Positions 41,527-50,392 of a DNA stretch of 64,000 bases are shown one piece after another. Numbering within the stretch: the stretch's first letter is position 1; every line of letters begins with the position of its first letter. The translations under genes were made by a program, and so were the position numbers. The notes beneath the pieces are model-generated. The model was not told the DNA's origin. It did not search any database and saw only the letters and a list, made by a program, of their open reading frames with translations. Source of the DNA: JAVBTT01 sp031556035 (GTDB taxonomy: Bacteria > Bacillota > Clostridia > Oscillospirales > UBA929); the NCBI GenBank assembly GCA_031556035.1, contig JAVBTT010000002.1, positions 124,001-188,000 of the forward strand, in the 5' to 3' direction.

Positions 41527-43689
41527 ATGAAAAATAGAACCGCCGCCCTGCTGCTCGCGCTCGCCTTCCTCCTCTCTGCTCTCCCCGTCGGCGTGACCGC
41601 CGCCTCGGAGGATAACTTTACCTATCAGGCGGACACTCTCAACAAGCTCGGCCTCTTTGCCGGGTCAGACAAGGGCTATGAGCTTGAGCGCGACGCCACC
41701 CGCGCCGAGGCCGCCGTCATGGTGGTCAAGCTTCTGGGAAAGGACGAGGAGGCCAAGCGCGAGAGCTACAGCCACCCGTTCACGGACGTTCCCGCCTGGG
41801 CGGATTGCTATGTCGGCTACATATACTCCAAGGGCATAACCGCCGGCATCTCGGAAACAGAGTTCGGCACCTATCTCAAGGCAACACCCGCGCAATACGC
41901 GACCTTCATGCTCAAGGCCCTAGGCTACAGCGCTCCCGTCGATTTTGAGTGGACAAGGGCGCTGGACAAGATGGCCGAATTAAAGATACTCTCAAGCGCC
42001 GAGGCGTCCTCATACGGCGCGAAGCCCACGATCCCGCGCGGCGTTGTCGTCGCCGTAAGCCACGCCTCCCTTCTCGCAAGGCCAAAGGGCTCAGCCTATT
42101 CGCTGCTGCACAGGCTTTATGTAAGGGACGCAGCGTTTGATCAGTCAAAGCTTGCGTCCGCCGCGGCCCGTGACGCCAACATCGCGCAAATCGCCGCGGC
42201 ACGCGGAGTGCCCGCCCCCTCCCAGAGGGCGGTGATGGACTCCGAGGCCATTTTCGCCGCCTGCTCCCCCGCCGTGTTTTATGTCGAGATATTTTCCGAA
42301 TGGTACAGTGAATACATCGAGGACGACGAGCCATGGGGAACCGGCAGCGGCTTCTTCATCACAGCGGACGGCATCGCCGTTACAAACTACCACGTCATTG
42401 AGGACGCGGATGTAATAAAGATACGCACCAGTGACGGCAAGACCTATGAAGTTGAAAAGATTCTGGGCTACTCCGAGGACGCCGACATCGCGATCCTCAA
42501 GGTCGACAGAACCGACGGCGGCAGCTTCCCTTACCTGCGCCTGGCCGATCCCTACACCCTGCGCGCCGCCCAGCGGATTTATTGCATCGGGAGCCCTCTC
42601 GGCTACGACAATACAATCACGGACGGACTGGTGTCCAGCACGGTTAAGCAGTACTCGCAGATATACGACAAGGAGCTCATTCAGATATCAGCGCCTATTT
42701 CCAGCGGCTCCAGCGGCGGCGCTGTTATAAACGAGTTCGGCGACGTAGCCGGAATAACGACAATGGGGTATACCGGCGAGAGCCTTAACTTCGCGGTGCC
42801 CGTGACCAAGATAGCCGAGGTAAAGCTCTTCGACCCGCCCAAGACGCTCAAGGAGATTTACGACGAGATCAGCTGGGGCTGGCCGGATACCTTCGAGCCC
42901 GTCGATGAGGAGGGGGACAACGGCGAGGAGCCCTCGCAGGAGCTGGCTGATGAGACGCAATACAACTGTGCGCTGAGCGGAGCGGACGATGTGGATCTGT
43001 TCTCGCTCCCGTCCGAGGTCGCGGCCGAGCTCTCGATACGCCTGAGGGCCGACGAAAAATACGTCGGGCACATCGCGATGGAGCTTATCGACCTTGAGAC
43101 CGGCGGGACTGTGGCGAGGTCGTTTGACGTGGAGGACGCGCCGTATAAATACCTGGACTACCACATTGTCAAAGGCGCTAAGCTCGCGCTGAGGATAGCC
43201 TCGGACGGGGACGAGGGGCTGGACTGGGGTGATGTCGAGTATAAATTCGGCAGCTTTATCAGGGAGCCCGCGACCGAGTTTGCCGGCGGCGGCTACTACA
43301 ATGAGGACGAGCCGAACGACAGCTTCGCGGAAGCGACTTACATTGCCTATTGCAGCTATGCGTACGGTGAGCTTGCCGACAGGAAGGACAAGGACTACTA
43401 CAGATTCTATATAGACGAGAGAACCGACGTCTCCTTCTACCTGGGGCACTATAATATGCTCAGCGACACGCCCACCAAGATCAAGGCCGAGCTGTACGGC
43501 GCGGACGAGCAGCTCATATCAACGCTGTCCTTCACGGATATAGATTACTCCGACGACGACTACACGATAAACTGGAACACACAGAGGCTCAAGGAGGGCT
43601 GGTACTACATAGCGATAACGGCAACCGGAACCTTTGAGGGCGAGTCCTACAATATACACGTGGGACCGAAGGCCGACTGGGATTATTGA
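41527..43689 (+). CDS. Surface-anchored HtrA-type serine protease with SLH and PPC-like domains
   Basis: 720 residues. Signal peptide 1-25; SLH-type repeats about 30-200 for binding cell-wall polymer; trypsin-like domain about 240-440 with His289 (TNYHVIED), Asp320 (EDADIAIL) and Ser396 (SSGSSGGA); an acidic linker about 450-475; then two beta-rich modules, the second with EDEPNDSFAEATYI, the hallmark of bacterial pre-peptidase C-terminal (PPC) domains. There is no PDZ domain. It would act outside the cell on envelope or secreted proteins. GGGAGG lies about 6 nt before the ATG. Confidence 0.88.
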   Translation: MKNRTAALLLALAFLLSALPVGVTAASEDNFTYQADTLNKLGLFAGSDKGYELERDATRAEAAVMVVKLLGKDEEAKRESYSHPFTDVPAWADCYVGYIYSKGITAGISETEFGTYLKATPAQYATFMLKALGYSAPVDFEWTRALDKMAELKILSSAEASSYGAKPTIPRGVVVAVSHASLLARPKGSAYSLLHRLYVRDAAFDQSKLASAAARDANIAQIAAARGVPAPSQRAVMDSEAIFAACSPAVFYVEIFSEWYSEYIEDDEPWGTGSGFFITADGIAVTNYHVIEDADVIKIRTSDGKTYEVEKILGYSEDADIAILKVDRTDGGSFPYLRLADPYTLRAAQRIYCIGSPLGYDNTITDGLVSSTVKQYSQIYDKELIQISAPISSGSSGGAVINEFGDVAGITTMGYTGESLNFAVPVTKIAEVKLFDPPKTLKEIYDEISWGWPDTFEPVDEEGDNGEEPSQELADETQYNCALSGADDVDLFSLPSEVAAELSIRLRADEKYVGHIAMELIDLETGGTVARSFDVEDAPYKYLDYHIVKGAKLALRIASDGDEGLDWGDVEYKFGSFIREPATEFAGGGYYNEDEPNDSFAEATYIAYCSYAYGELADRKDKDYYRFYIDERTDVSFYLGHYNMLSDTPTKIKAELYGADEQLISTLSFTDIDYSDDDYTINWNTQRLKEGWYYIAITATGTFEGESYNIHVGPKADWDY

Positions 43690-43848
43690 TACTGATAATA
43701 GTACCTGTTAAGACTTGACGGCATACGGTTAATAATTTATCGACTGTTCGAGTGCCGGATGAAAAACATGCAGAAGCTTGCCGCGGCAAGCTTCTGCATG
43801 TTTTTCATCGGAAGATTTTAAACAGGTATTATTATCAATAAACAGGTA
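43690..43848. repeat. TACTAAT-family element (F) filling a stop-to-stop interval
   Basis: It lies between two convergent genes and starts right after each stop: TACTGATAATAGTACCTGTT after the protease TGA on the plus strand, and TACCTGTTTATTG after the ypeB TGA on the minus strand. The middle holds a perfect 52-bp palindrome (43758-43809) whose core matches the 22.6-kb hairpin. A right end GAAGATTTTAAACAGGTATT is also present. It probably acts as a two-way terminator. Confidence 0.85.
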
Positions 43849-45219
43849 TCAGTACGCAAGCGTTCCAGTGTCATCCTCTATCAGTATCAGTATTTTTTCC
43901 TCGAAGCCAGTCTGGGTGTTTACATATATCATGACGTGTGCGCCGTCGGACGTGCTGCAGGCGAGCTCATAGCAGGAGACGTCGCTGGCCCCCGGCGAGG
44001 GTATCACACATCTGCGTACGCTTTCCAGCGACAGATCGCCCGTGACGCTTCCCCGGGCCTCCTCCTCGCTGATCTTTGCCTCGGGCAGCTCCCTGTCCCC
44101 GGGATGGTTCATCACATACCCGGCGGCGTCAAACTGCACAATCTTGCCGGTGTCCAGCGCCACGCCCACCTTGATGAGGTCGGGATAGCAAAGCGTGTCG
44201 CCCTGAAGGTAGGCGAAGTTGACAAGCAGATAATTCCCCGAAGTGGTCCAGTAGCTCTCCTTCATTCCCCCAAAGCCCCGCGACGCCAAAAATTCTGCGG
44301 CGATCGCGACGCCCTCCTCCGGGCTTATTACAGCGTCCCCGCTGTCCCTTGAGCTGAGCAGGCTGTAGAGAACCCCGCCCCTTTTCGTGACGGACACGCT
44401 TATCTCCCCGCCGTCCAGATGTCCCTCGTAACAGTAGAGAGGGACGACGCCGTCCACCTCGCGGGCAAGGCTCAATATGCCGTCACTCAGGCCCAGCGAC
44501 TCGTGGGCGGACTTTCCGGCCTCCTCGGAGGTGACCTCGGCCTTTCCCGTCAGAAACACAGGCTCCCTGCGGCTCATATGCCCGGAAAACGGGCCGTCGT
44601 ATATCAGCGACGGGGTCTCCGGGAACTCCTCCTCCATCTCCTTGAAGGCGTTGACGAAGAAATACAGCCCCGTGTTCCCGTCCGACATCGAGGAGCCCGC
44701 CCTGATGATCTCGCTGATCTTCAGGTTTTCCTCGCTTATAATTGTCTGAAGCTCGCCGAGATTTCGGGCCAGCTCCGAGGCCGAGCGCGACAGCTCGCCC
44801 AGTTGCGTCCGGTTGTCCCCGCTCAAGGCTTCCCCGGCGCCGGCGGCTTTGGCGAGCGTTCCCGCGAAATCTCCGGACTGGCTTAAGAACTTCGAGGTGT
44901 TTTCAAGCTCCTCGAAGCGGAACGGCAGCTTGGCCAGCGACGCCTGGGCGGAGGCCGCCTCGCGCGATATCTCTGCGGCCAGCTGGGTTATCATCGGCGG
45001 AGATGCCGCGTACATTCCCTTTTGCAGCGCCGCGTCTATCATTCCGACCTTGTTTGCCAGCTCAAAGAAGCTGTGCTGGTAGTCCTGCTCGATATAGTCC
45101 CTGTAAGCCCTAGCCTGAGTGTAGCCCGAGACGATGAAGCCGCTCATCACGGCGAGCAGCGCACACATGTAGCTCAGCAGGCGTATCGCGCCCCTCCTGG
45201 AAAGCCTTCGATGCGTCAC
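43849..45219 (-). CDS. ypeB: Germination protein YpeB
   Basis: 456 residues. An N-terminal membrane anchor (IRLLSYMCALLAVMSGFIVS), a helical domain to about 200, then PepSY-like modules with ISPEEGVAIAAEFLASRGF and the repeated beta-rich pattern to the end. In Bacillus, YpeB is needed to place and control the cortex-lytic enzyme SleB. The GTG at 45219 has GGAGG 6 nt upstream; the longer frame has no site. It overlaps the 72-residue gene by 4 nt. No sleB lies next to it. Confidence 0.9.
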   Translation of the reverse strand: MTHRRLSRRGAIRLLSYMCALLAVMSGFIVSGYTQARAYRDYIEQDYQHSFFELANKVGMIDAALQKGMYAASPPMITQLAAEISREAASAQASLAKLPFRFEELENTSKFLSQSGDFAGTLAKAAGAGEALSGDNRTQLGELSRSASELARNLGELQTIISEENLKISEIIRAGSSMSDGNTGLYFFVNAFKEMEEEFPETPSLIYDGPFSGHMSRREPVFLTGKAEVTSEEAGKSAHESLGLSDGILSLAREVDGVVPLYCYEGHLDGGEISVSVTKRGGVLYSLLSSRDSGDAVISPEEGVAIAAEFLASRGFGGMKESYWTTSGNYLLVNFAYLQGDTLCYPDLIKVGVALDTGKIVQFDAAGYVMNHPGDRELPEAKISEEEARGSVTGDLSLESVRRCVIPSPGASDVSCYELACSTSDGAHVMIYVNTQTGFEEKILILIEDDTGTLAY

Positions 45220-45434
45220 AGCCCGCCTCCTTGCCCCGGAAGCAGCGCGTTGCGCACAGACATGTGGTTGAGTGCAGCCGTCAGGGTGAGCAGATCCTCG
45301 CGGTTGGGCGCTGGCGCGGAGGGCATAGTGAACTCGGGCAGGGCGTTTGCTTTGACGGCCGCGCCGCGCCGGAAGCCCCGCGCGGAAGCTCGCAGGTCTC
45401 CGGGATAGACGGCGCCTGTTGTGTTGGGATTCAT
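45216..45434 (-). CDS. Unknown 72-residue protein translationally coupled to ypeB
   Basis: Has an excellent ribosome site (AAGGAGG, 6 nt before the ATG) and a GTGA overlap with ypeB, so it is very probably real. It has no signal peptide or membrane helix. The first half is Ala/Arg/Gly-rich and basic, the second has a possible helix (NREDLLTLTAALNHMSV) and a Gly-rich end (LLPGQGGGL). I do not recognise it. It sits where sleB lies in Bacillus, but shares no peptidoglycan-binding or hydrolase feature. Confidence 0.65.
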   Translation of the reverse strand: MNPNTTGAVYPGDLRASARGFRRGAAVKANALPEFTMPSAPAPNREDLLTLTAALNHMSVRNALLPGQGGGL

Positions 45435-45498
45435 AGCCGGCCTCCTTAATGAAGTTTTCCATACCGGCTATTTTGCCCCAAATGCGCTCCGAAATACA

Positions 45499-45999
45499 TC
45501 ACCGCTTCGCGCCGAAGGCGGGGATGATTGACCTTGAGAGCATGGGGCGCTTTATGACCTCAACAATACCGGAGGAGACATACGCCACCAGGGTGCGGCT
45601 GTCCTGCCCCCCCGTGTCGACGTCCGAATAAACCAGCCCCAGGCCCCTGAGGGTGGCCTTGACTGTCTGTATGTTCTTTTCGCCTATCCTGAAGCAGTCA
45701 CCGTCCCCGCGCGCTTCTATGCCGCCGTACAGCGAAATCAGCAGCTCGCCCTTTGTCACCCCGAACTTGCTCATCATCTCGCGCATCAGGAATTCAGGGG
45801 CGGCGTCGGCGAAGCGGCTGGGCATGTCCCGGGAGTTCATTGCCCGTGAGTTGGGGAGCTGTATGTGCGCCATGCCCATCACACGCTTTCGCATGCTGTA
45901 GTAGACAAGTCCCACGCATGTAGACAGGGCGAAGGTTTTTATCACGTCGGACTGGTTGCCGGAGACCCCGCAGCCTCCGATCCCGACCACATGTTCCAT
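45499..45999 (-). CDS. cheD: Chemoreceptor glutamine deamidase CheD
   Basis: 166 residues. The catalytic Cys lies in LSTCVGLVYYSM and the His in MAHIQLPNSRA, with the late IGEKNIQTVKATL typical of CheD. It deamidates receptor glutamines and interacts with CheC in Gram-positive bacteria. It is 10 bp downstream of cheB; AGGTG precedes the ATG. Confidence 0.94.
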   Translation of the reverse strand: MEHVVGIGGCGVSGNQSDVIKTFALSTCVGLVYYSMRKRVMGMAHIQLPNSRAMNSRDMPSRFADAAPEFLMREMMSKFGVTKGELLISLYGGIEARGDGDCFRIGEKNIQTVKATLRGLGLVYSDVDTGGQDSRTLVAYVSSGIVEVIKRPMLSRSIIPAFGAKR

Positions 46000-46009
46000 T
46001 GCCGTTCAC

Positions 46010-47035
46010 CTATTTCCCGCGAGGATCCCTTACATAACTTATAAGTGTCGCCGCAATATTGTCAAGCGAGACCTGGCGCTCCACCGCGCCAATCTCTTGG
46101 GCCTCTCTGGGCATGCCATACACCACGCAGGATTTCTCGTCCTGCCCGATCGTAAAGCTGCCGCGCCTGCGCATCTCCAGCAGACCCCTGGCGCCGTCAG
46201 CCCCCATGCCTGTGAGTATAACGCCGACCGATCCGCCGTTCGGAGCGGCGCGCGCCACCGAGCTGAACAGCACGTCCACAGATGGGCAGTGCCCGTTCAC
46301 CTTTTCCCCCGGTTTCATATGGGCGCACAGACGACCCGCTCGCGCCACCACCTCGCAGTGCATACTTCCTCCGGGAGCGATCAGCACCGTGCCCCTGTCT
46401 ATCGCATCGCCCTCCCTGGCCTCCCGGACGCGCATACGGCAGTCCTTGTCCAGGTTGTCGGCGTACATCCTCGTAAAATCCGGGGGCATATGCTGAACTA
46501 TTATGACTCCGGGGAAATCGGCCGGGAGGGCTTTGAGGATTTTCGCGGTGCTCTGGGTGCCTCCGGTCGAAGCCCCTATCGCCACAATGCCGTTGAAGCG
46601 CGTCAAAGCTGAAGCTCTCACATAAGCCGCGCCAGGCTTGGAGGGCACCCCGGCTGCCGCCAGCACTCGCTCAACAAGCTCTCTGGAGAAGTTTTGCATT
46701 GTCTCCAGCGAGTGATCGTTTGGCTTTGGCAGAAAGTCAACGGCACCGGCCCTGAGCGCGTCCTGCGCGTAATTTGTGGCGGAGGAGATAACGAGCACCG
46801 GAACCTGCCACTGCGGCAGCAGTATCTTCAGGAAGTCCACGCCGTTCATATACGGCATCTCGACGTCCAGGGTGATCACATCCGGATCAAGGTCCAGTAT
46901 TTTCCCCCGCGCCTCATAGGGGTCGTAGGCCTCCCCCACCACCTCTATATCGGGAGATTTGGACAGTCCTTTAATAATGGCGGCGCGGAAGAACATGGAA
47001 TCGTCCACGACCAGCACCCTGAGCTTCCGGGGCAT
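46010..47035 (-). CDS. cheB: Protein-glutamate methylesterase CheB
   Basis: 341 residues. Receiver domain 1-120 (VLVVDDSMFFRAAI; phospho-Asp56 in VITLDVEMPYMNG) and C-terminal methylesterase with the nucleophile in AIGASTGGTQ, then IIVQHMPPDFT and GMGADGARGLLEMR. It removes receptor methyl groups and can deamidate receptors. Its ATG overlaps the cheR stop (TAATG). Confidence 0.96.
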   Translation of the reverse strand: MPRKLRVLVVDDSMFFRAAIIKGLSKSPDIEVVGEAYDPYEARGKILDLDPDVITLDVEMPYMNGVDFLKILLPQWQVPVLVISSATNYAQDALRAGAVDFLPKPNDHSLETMQNFSRELVERVLAAAGVPSKPGAAYVRASALTRFNGIVAIGASTGGTQSTAKILKALPADFPGVIIVQHMPPDFTRMYADNLDKDCRMRVREAREGDAIDRGTVLIAPGGSMHCEVVARAGRLCAHMKPGEKVNGHCPSVDVLFSSVARAAPNGGSVGVILTGMGADGARGLLEMRRRGSFTIGQDEKSCVVYGMPREAQEIGAVERQVSLDNIAATLISYVRDPRGK

Positions 47036-47850
47036 TACCTCCCCTCCTTCCTGTAAATGGACGGCTGAACAAACTCGAAGCGGGTGTCTGTCTTGTTGAC
47101 GGTCTCGGAAAGCCCTATAAACAGATGTCCTCCGGGCTCCAATATGTCGTAAAAGCGCTCAATAAGCGCGTCACGGGTGGGCTTGTTAAAATAGATCATG
47201 ACGTTGCGGCAAAAAATCACATGGAATTTCTTTTTAAAAGGTAATTTTTTTTCCATCAGGTTGAAGGAGCGGAAAATCACCTCGCCGCGAATGGCGTCAC
47301 AAACCCTATAGTCCAAGCCCTCCTTTTTAAAATACCTGGCTATCCATGCGGGCGGCAGGTTTTCCAGCCGTTCCGCCGGATAGAGAGCCTCTCTGGCCAT
47401 TTGGAGCACCTGCGGGGATATGTCGGTGGCCAGCACCTTTGTGTCCCACTCGGTCTTGACCGGGCCGAAGAAATCGTCCAGCACCATCGCTGTCGTGTAA
47501 GGCTCCTCCCCGGAGGAGCAGCCCGCGCTCCATATGCGCAGATCCCTGCTTGCAAGTGTCCGGACAAGATCGGGCAGTATGTTCTGAACAAGGTATTTAT
47601 AGTGCTGGTCCTCACGCATAAAATAGGTGTAGTTGGTTGTAAGGCGTGTGACGAGTATCTTTGCCTCCTCGCCGGTCTTGTCAGCCACAATGAAGTTGAA
47701 GTATTCCCCCAACGTGGAAAAGCCCCTCTGGGTCAAAACGCCCCAAAGCCGGCCCTCGACAAGGGTGAGTTTCTGCTCCAGATTTATGCCGTAGTTCTCG
47801 CGCATGTACTCCACAAGTGTCAAGAATTCCTCGCGCTTGATTTTCTCCAT
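47035..47850 (-). CDS. cheR: Chemoreceptor methyltransferase CheR
   Basis: 271 residues. An N-terminal helical domain, then the SAM-binding site in WSAGCSSGEEPYTTAM and a late DVIFCRNVMIYF-like stretch (HVIFCRNVMIYF), finishing with GLSETVNKTD. It methylates receptor glutamates. The ATG at 47850 follows GGGTGG; a GTG three codons upstream has a poorer site. It is first in the cheR-cheB-cheD set; cheA, cheW and cheY are not in the window. Confidence 0.94.
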   Translation of the reverse strand: MEKIKREEFLTLVEYMRENYGINLEQKLTLVEGRLWGVLTQRGFSTLGEYFNFIVADKTGEEAKILVTRLTTNYTYFMREDQHYKYLVQNILPDLVRTLASRDLRIWSAGCSSGEEPYTTAMVLDDFFGPVKTEWDTKVLATDISPQVLQMAREALYPAERLENLPPAWIARYFKKEGLDYRVCDAIRGEVIFRSFNLMEKKLPFKKKFHVIFCRNVMIYFNKPTRDALIERFYDILEPGGHLFIGLSETVNKTDTRFEFVQPSIYRKEGR

Positions 47851-47904
47851 GTGAACCACCCAAAAGTGAAAAATGAGGTATACTCCATGGTTATATATTC
47901 ATTC

Positions 47905-47933
47905 ATGATACCACAGACCCCTGTTTTTGTAAA
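47905..47933 (-). promoter_or_regulatory. Promoter of cheR-cheB-cheD
   Basis: On the minus strand TTTACA (47928-47933), 17 bp, TATCAT (47905-47910), about 55 nt before cheR. This is a sigma-A-like signal, not the flagellar sigma-D form. Confidence 0.6.
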
Positions 47934-48045
47934 CAGAGCGCAAGTTCGCTCAGGGACAAACTGTGCGAACCCAGCCAAAGCGCCTCGCTTTTTCCCTCAA
48001 AAAGTGATAGAATACCCGAAACGTGACCGCCGGAGGTGAGTTCTC

Positions 48046-48957
48046 TTGACCCTGCAGCAACTCAAATATGCAATAGAGGTCGCTAAAAGGGGCTCGATAA
48101 GCGAGGCCGCCAAGGGCCTTTTTCTCTCCCAGCCCAGCCTGTCCGCCGCAGTCAGGGAGCTGGAGGCGGAGATCAGGATCAGGATTTTCACAAGGACAAA
48201 CAGGGGGGTGGAGGTCTCCCCGGAGGGGGCTGAGTTTTTGGGCTACGCGCGGCAGGTTATACAGCAGGCGGAGCTCCTTGAGGAAAAATACATCAACTCC
48301 ACCCCGTCAAAGCAGCGGTTTTCAGTCTCCACCCAGCACTACGCCTTCACGGCAAACGCGTTTGTCGAGCTGATAAAGGAGTTCGGCGCGGACGAGTACG
48401 AGTTCACGCTGCGCGAGACGAAGACCTACGACATAATCGACGACGTAAGGGCGCTGCGCAGCGAGCTCGGGGTGATATACCTCAGCTCTTTCAACGAGAC
48501 GGTAATCCGCAAGCTGCTGAGGGACAGCGGGCTTGTCTTTTCCGAGCTGTTCGCGGTCGGGCCCCACATACTGATAAGCCGCGAAAACCCGCTGGCGGGC
48601 AGGAAAAGCGTCGCCCTCGCCGATTTGGAGGAACTGCCTTGCCTGACATACGAGCAGGGTGAGCACAACTCATTTTACTTTTCAGAGGAGATTCTCAGCA
48701 CGCTGGACCACAGAAAGAGCATCAAGGTCAGCGACAGGGCGGCGGTGATAAACCTGCTGATCGGGCTGGACGCCTACACGATAGCAACCGGAGTCTTCCC
48801 CTTCTACCTGCACGGAGACGACATCATAGCGCTGCCGCTTGAGGTGGACGAGACAATACGCGTAGGGGTGATAACCCACAGGGATTATACGCCGACGCGT
48901 CTCGGGGAAATCTATATCTCGGCGCTGAAGAGGATTGCGGATGAGCTGGGGTTGTAG
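48046..48957 (+). CDS. LysR-family transcriptional regulator
   Basis: 303 residues, TTG start with GGAGGTGAG about 9 nt upstream. An N-terminal winged helix (MTLQQLKYAIEVAKRGSISE, then AKGLFLSQPSLSAAVRELE) and two periplasmic-binding-like halves from residue 90. The gene lies just upstream of metY in the same direction; direct repeats at 48971-49017 are likely its site, so it probably controls sulfur amino acid synthesis, as CysB/CmbR/MetR types do. The effector is not known. Confidence 0.9.
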   Translation: MTLQQLKYAIEVAKRGSISEAAKGLFLSQPSLSAAVRELEAEIRIRIFTRTNRGVEVSPEGAEFLGYARQVIQQAELLEEKYINSTPSKQRFSVSTQHYAFTANAFVELIKEFGADEYEFTLRETKTYDIIDDVRALRSELGVIYLSSFNETVIRKLLRDSGLVFSELFAVGPHILISRENPLAGRKSVALADLEELPCLTYEQGEHNSFYFSEEILSTLDHRKSIKVSDRAAVINLLIGLDAYTIATGVFPFYLHGDDIIALPLEVDETIRVGVITHRDYTPTRLGEIYISALKRIADELGL

Positions 48958-48970
48958 TTATATGTATAAT

Positions 48971-49017
48971 CTATATCAGGCCATAGTTTATTTGTTCTTT
49001 TCTATATCAGCATATAG
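48971..49017 (+). promoter_or_regulatory. Two direct repeats before metY, probable LysR operator
   Basis: CTATATCAGGCCATAG (48971-48986) and CTATATCAGCATATAG (49002-49017) are 31 bp apart, three helical turns. Each is CTAT-N8-ATAG, close to the T-N11-A form bound by LysR proteins. TATAAT follows at 49021-49026, so the second box covers the -35 place. Confidence 0.65.
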
Positions 49018-49059
49018 AGCTATAATGATAATCACACTTTAACAAAGGCGGTAACACCC

Positions 49060-50322
49060 ATGAGAGACGAGACAAAATGCCTGCACTCCGGATACTCCCC
49101 GAAAAACACCGAGCCCCGCGTGATGCCCATCGTTCAGAGCACCACCTATGTCTTCGATTCCACCGAGGACGTTGGGGCCGTGTTCAATGACCCGACAAAG
49201 AACCTGATCTATTCGCGCTTCGCCAACCCGACCGTCATGGCGGTGGAGGCCAAGATAGCCGAGCTTGAGGGCGGGGCCGCCGCGATGTGCACCTCATCCG
49301 GGCAGGCGGCGTCGCTGCTGTCCCTGTTGAACCTCTGCCGCGCCGGAGACAGCTTTATCAGCACGGCGCAGATATACGGAGGCACCGTCAACCTGTTTTC
49401 CGCGACTCTCAAAAAGCTGGGTATCGAGTGCATTTTTGTCGACTGCGACGCGGACGAAGACACTCTGCGCGCCGCGTTTAAGCCAAATACAAAGGCGGTG
49501 TTTGGCGAAACCCTGGCCAACCCGGCCCTGACAGTGCTGGACATTGAGCGCTTCGCGGGGCTCGCGCATGAGCACGGAGTGCCGCTCATTATCGACAGCA
49601 CATTCGCGACCCCGGTGCTTTGCAAGCCAATCGAATTCGGCGCGGACATAGTCGTGCACTCCACGTCGAAGTATATGGACGGGCACGCTCTCCAGGTTGG
49701 AGGCGTGATTGTGGACAGCGGAAAGTTTGACTGGACAAACGGCAGGTTCCCGGAGTTTACCGAGCCGGACGAGACCTACCACGGCATAACCTACACAGGA
49801 ACCTACGGGAAGCTGGCGTATATTCTGAAGGCGAGGATGCAGCTCATGCGGGATTTTGGAGCGTATCCGGCGGCGCACTCGGCGTTTCTGCTGAACCTCG
49901 GTCTGGAGACGCTCTCCCTGCGGATGCAGCGCTACTGTGAAAACGCGCTGACCGTGGCTAAATACCTGGAAAAGTCGGATAAAGTCGAGTCAATACGCTA
50001 TCCGGGGCTTGAAGGCGACAAATATTACGCCCTCGCTCAGAAATACCTCAAGGGCGCCAGCGGAGTCATCTCCTTCTCGGTAAGGGGCGGCAGGGATAAC
50101 GCGATAAAGTTCATGGACTCGCTAAAGCTCGCCTCCAACGAGGTGCATGTGGCCGATATCCGTACTTGCGTGCTGCATCCGGCCAGCGCCACTCACCGCC
50201 AGCTCACCGACTCGCAGCTCGCCGCCGCGGGTATAGATCCGGGACTGGTGCGTTTCTCGGTCGGGCTTGAAAACGTTGAAGATATAATCGAAGATATTGA
50301 GCAGGCGTTTGCCGCGATATAG
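49060..50322 (+). CDS. metY: O-acetylhomoserine sulfhydrylase / methionine gamma-lyase family
   Basis: 420 residues, PLP-dependent Cys/Met metabolism enzyme. It shows YSRFANPTVMAVEAKIAELE, the site for the cofactor phosphate in TSSGQAASLL, DSTFATPVLCKPIEFGAD, and the PLP Lys in VVHSTSKYMDGH. It most likely makes homocysteine from O-acetylhomoserine and sulfide. Related lyases differ by few residues, so the reaction is not certain. The upstream LysR gene and operator fit a sulfur role. A 53-bp repeat follows the stop after 17 bp. Confidence 0.88.
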   Translation: MRDETKCLHSGYSPKNTEPRVMPIVQSTTYVFDSTEDVGAVFNDPTKNLIYSRFANPTVMAVEAKIAELEGGAAAMCTSSGQAASLLSLLNLCRAGDSFISTAQIYGGTVNLFSATLKKLGIECIFVDCDADEDTLRAAFKPNTKAVFGETLANPALTVLDIERFAGLAHEHGVPLIIDSTFATPVLCKPIEFGADIVVHSTSKYMDGHALQVGGVIVDSGKFDWTNGRFPEFTEPDETYHGITYTGTYGKLAYILKARMQLMRDFGAYPAAHSAFLLNLGLETLSLRMQRYCENALTVAKYLEKSDKVESIRYPGLEGDKYYALAQKYLKGASGVISFSVRGGRDNAIKFMDSLKLASNEVHVADIRTCVLHPASATHRQLTDSQLAAAGIDPGLVRFSVGLENVEDIIEDIEQAFAAI

Positions 50323-50339
50323 CCGGTCAGACGGGGATA

Positions 50340-50392
50340 ATATTACTCCGGCACTTATCAGTTGTTAATTAGGCAGGCTTGATTTGCCGGAG
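50340..50392. repeat. ATATTACTCCGGC element, second copy with truncated end
   Basis: Matches the complement of 28381-28439 with two mismatches in 53. The right end stops at TGCCGGAG and lacks the last six bases (TAATAT), reading CCCTTCC instead. Confidence 0.82.

Noticed and set aside
43690..43848. Integron attC-like site, because the repeats follow stop codons and form long hairpins
   Set aside because: The conserved boxes do not fit the GTTRRRY/RYYYAAC core, there is no integrase gene, and genes lie in both directions at full size.
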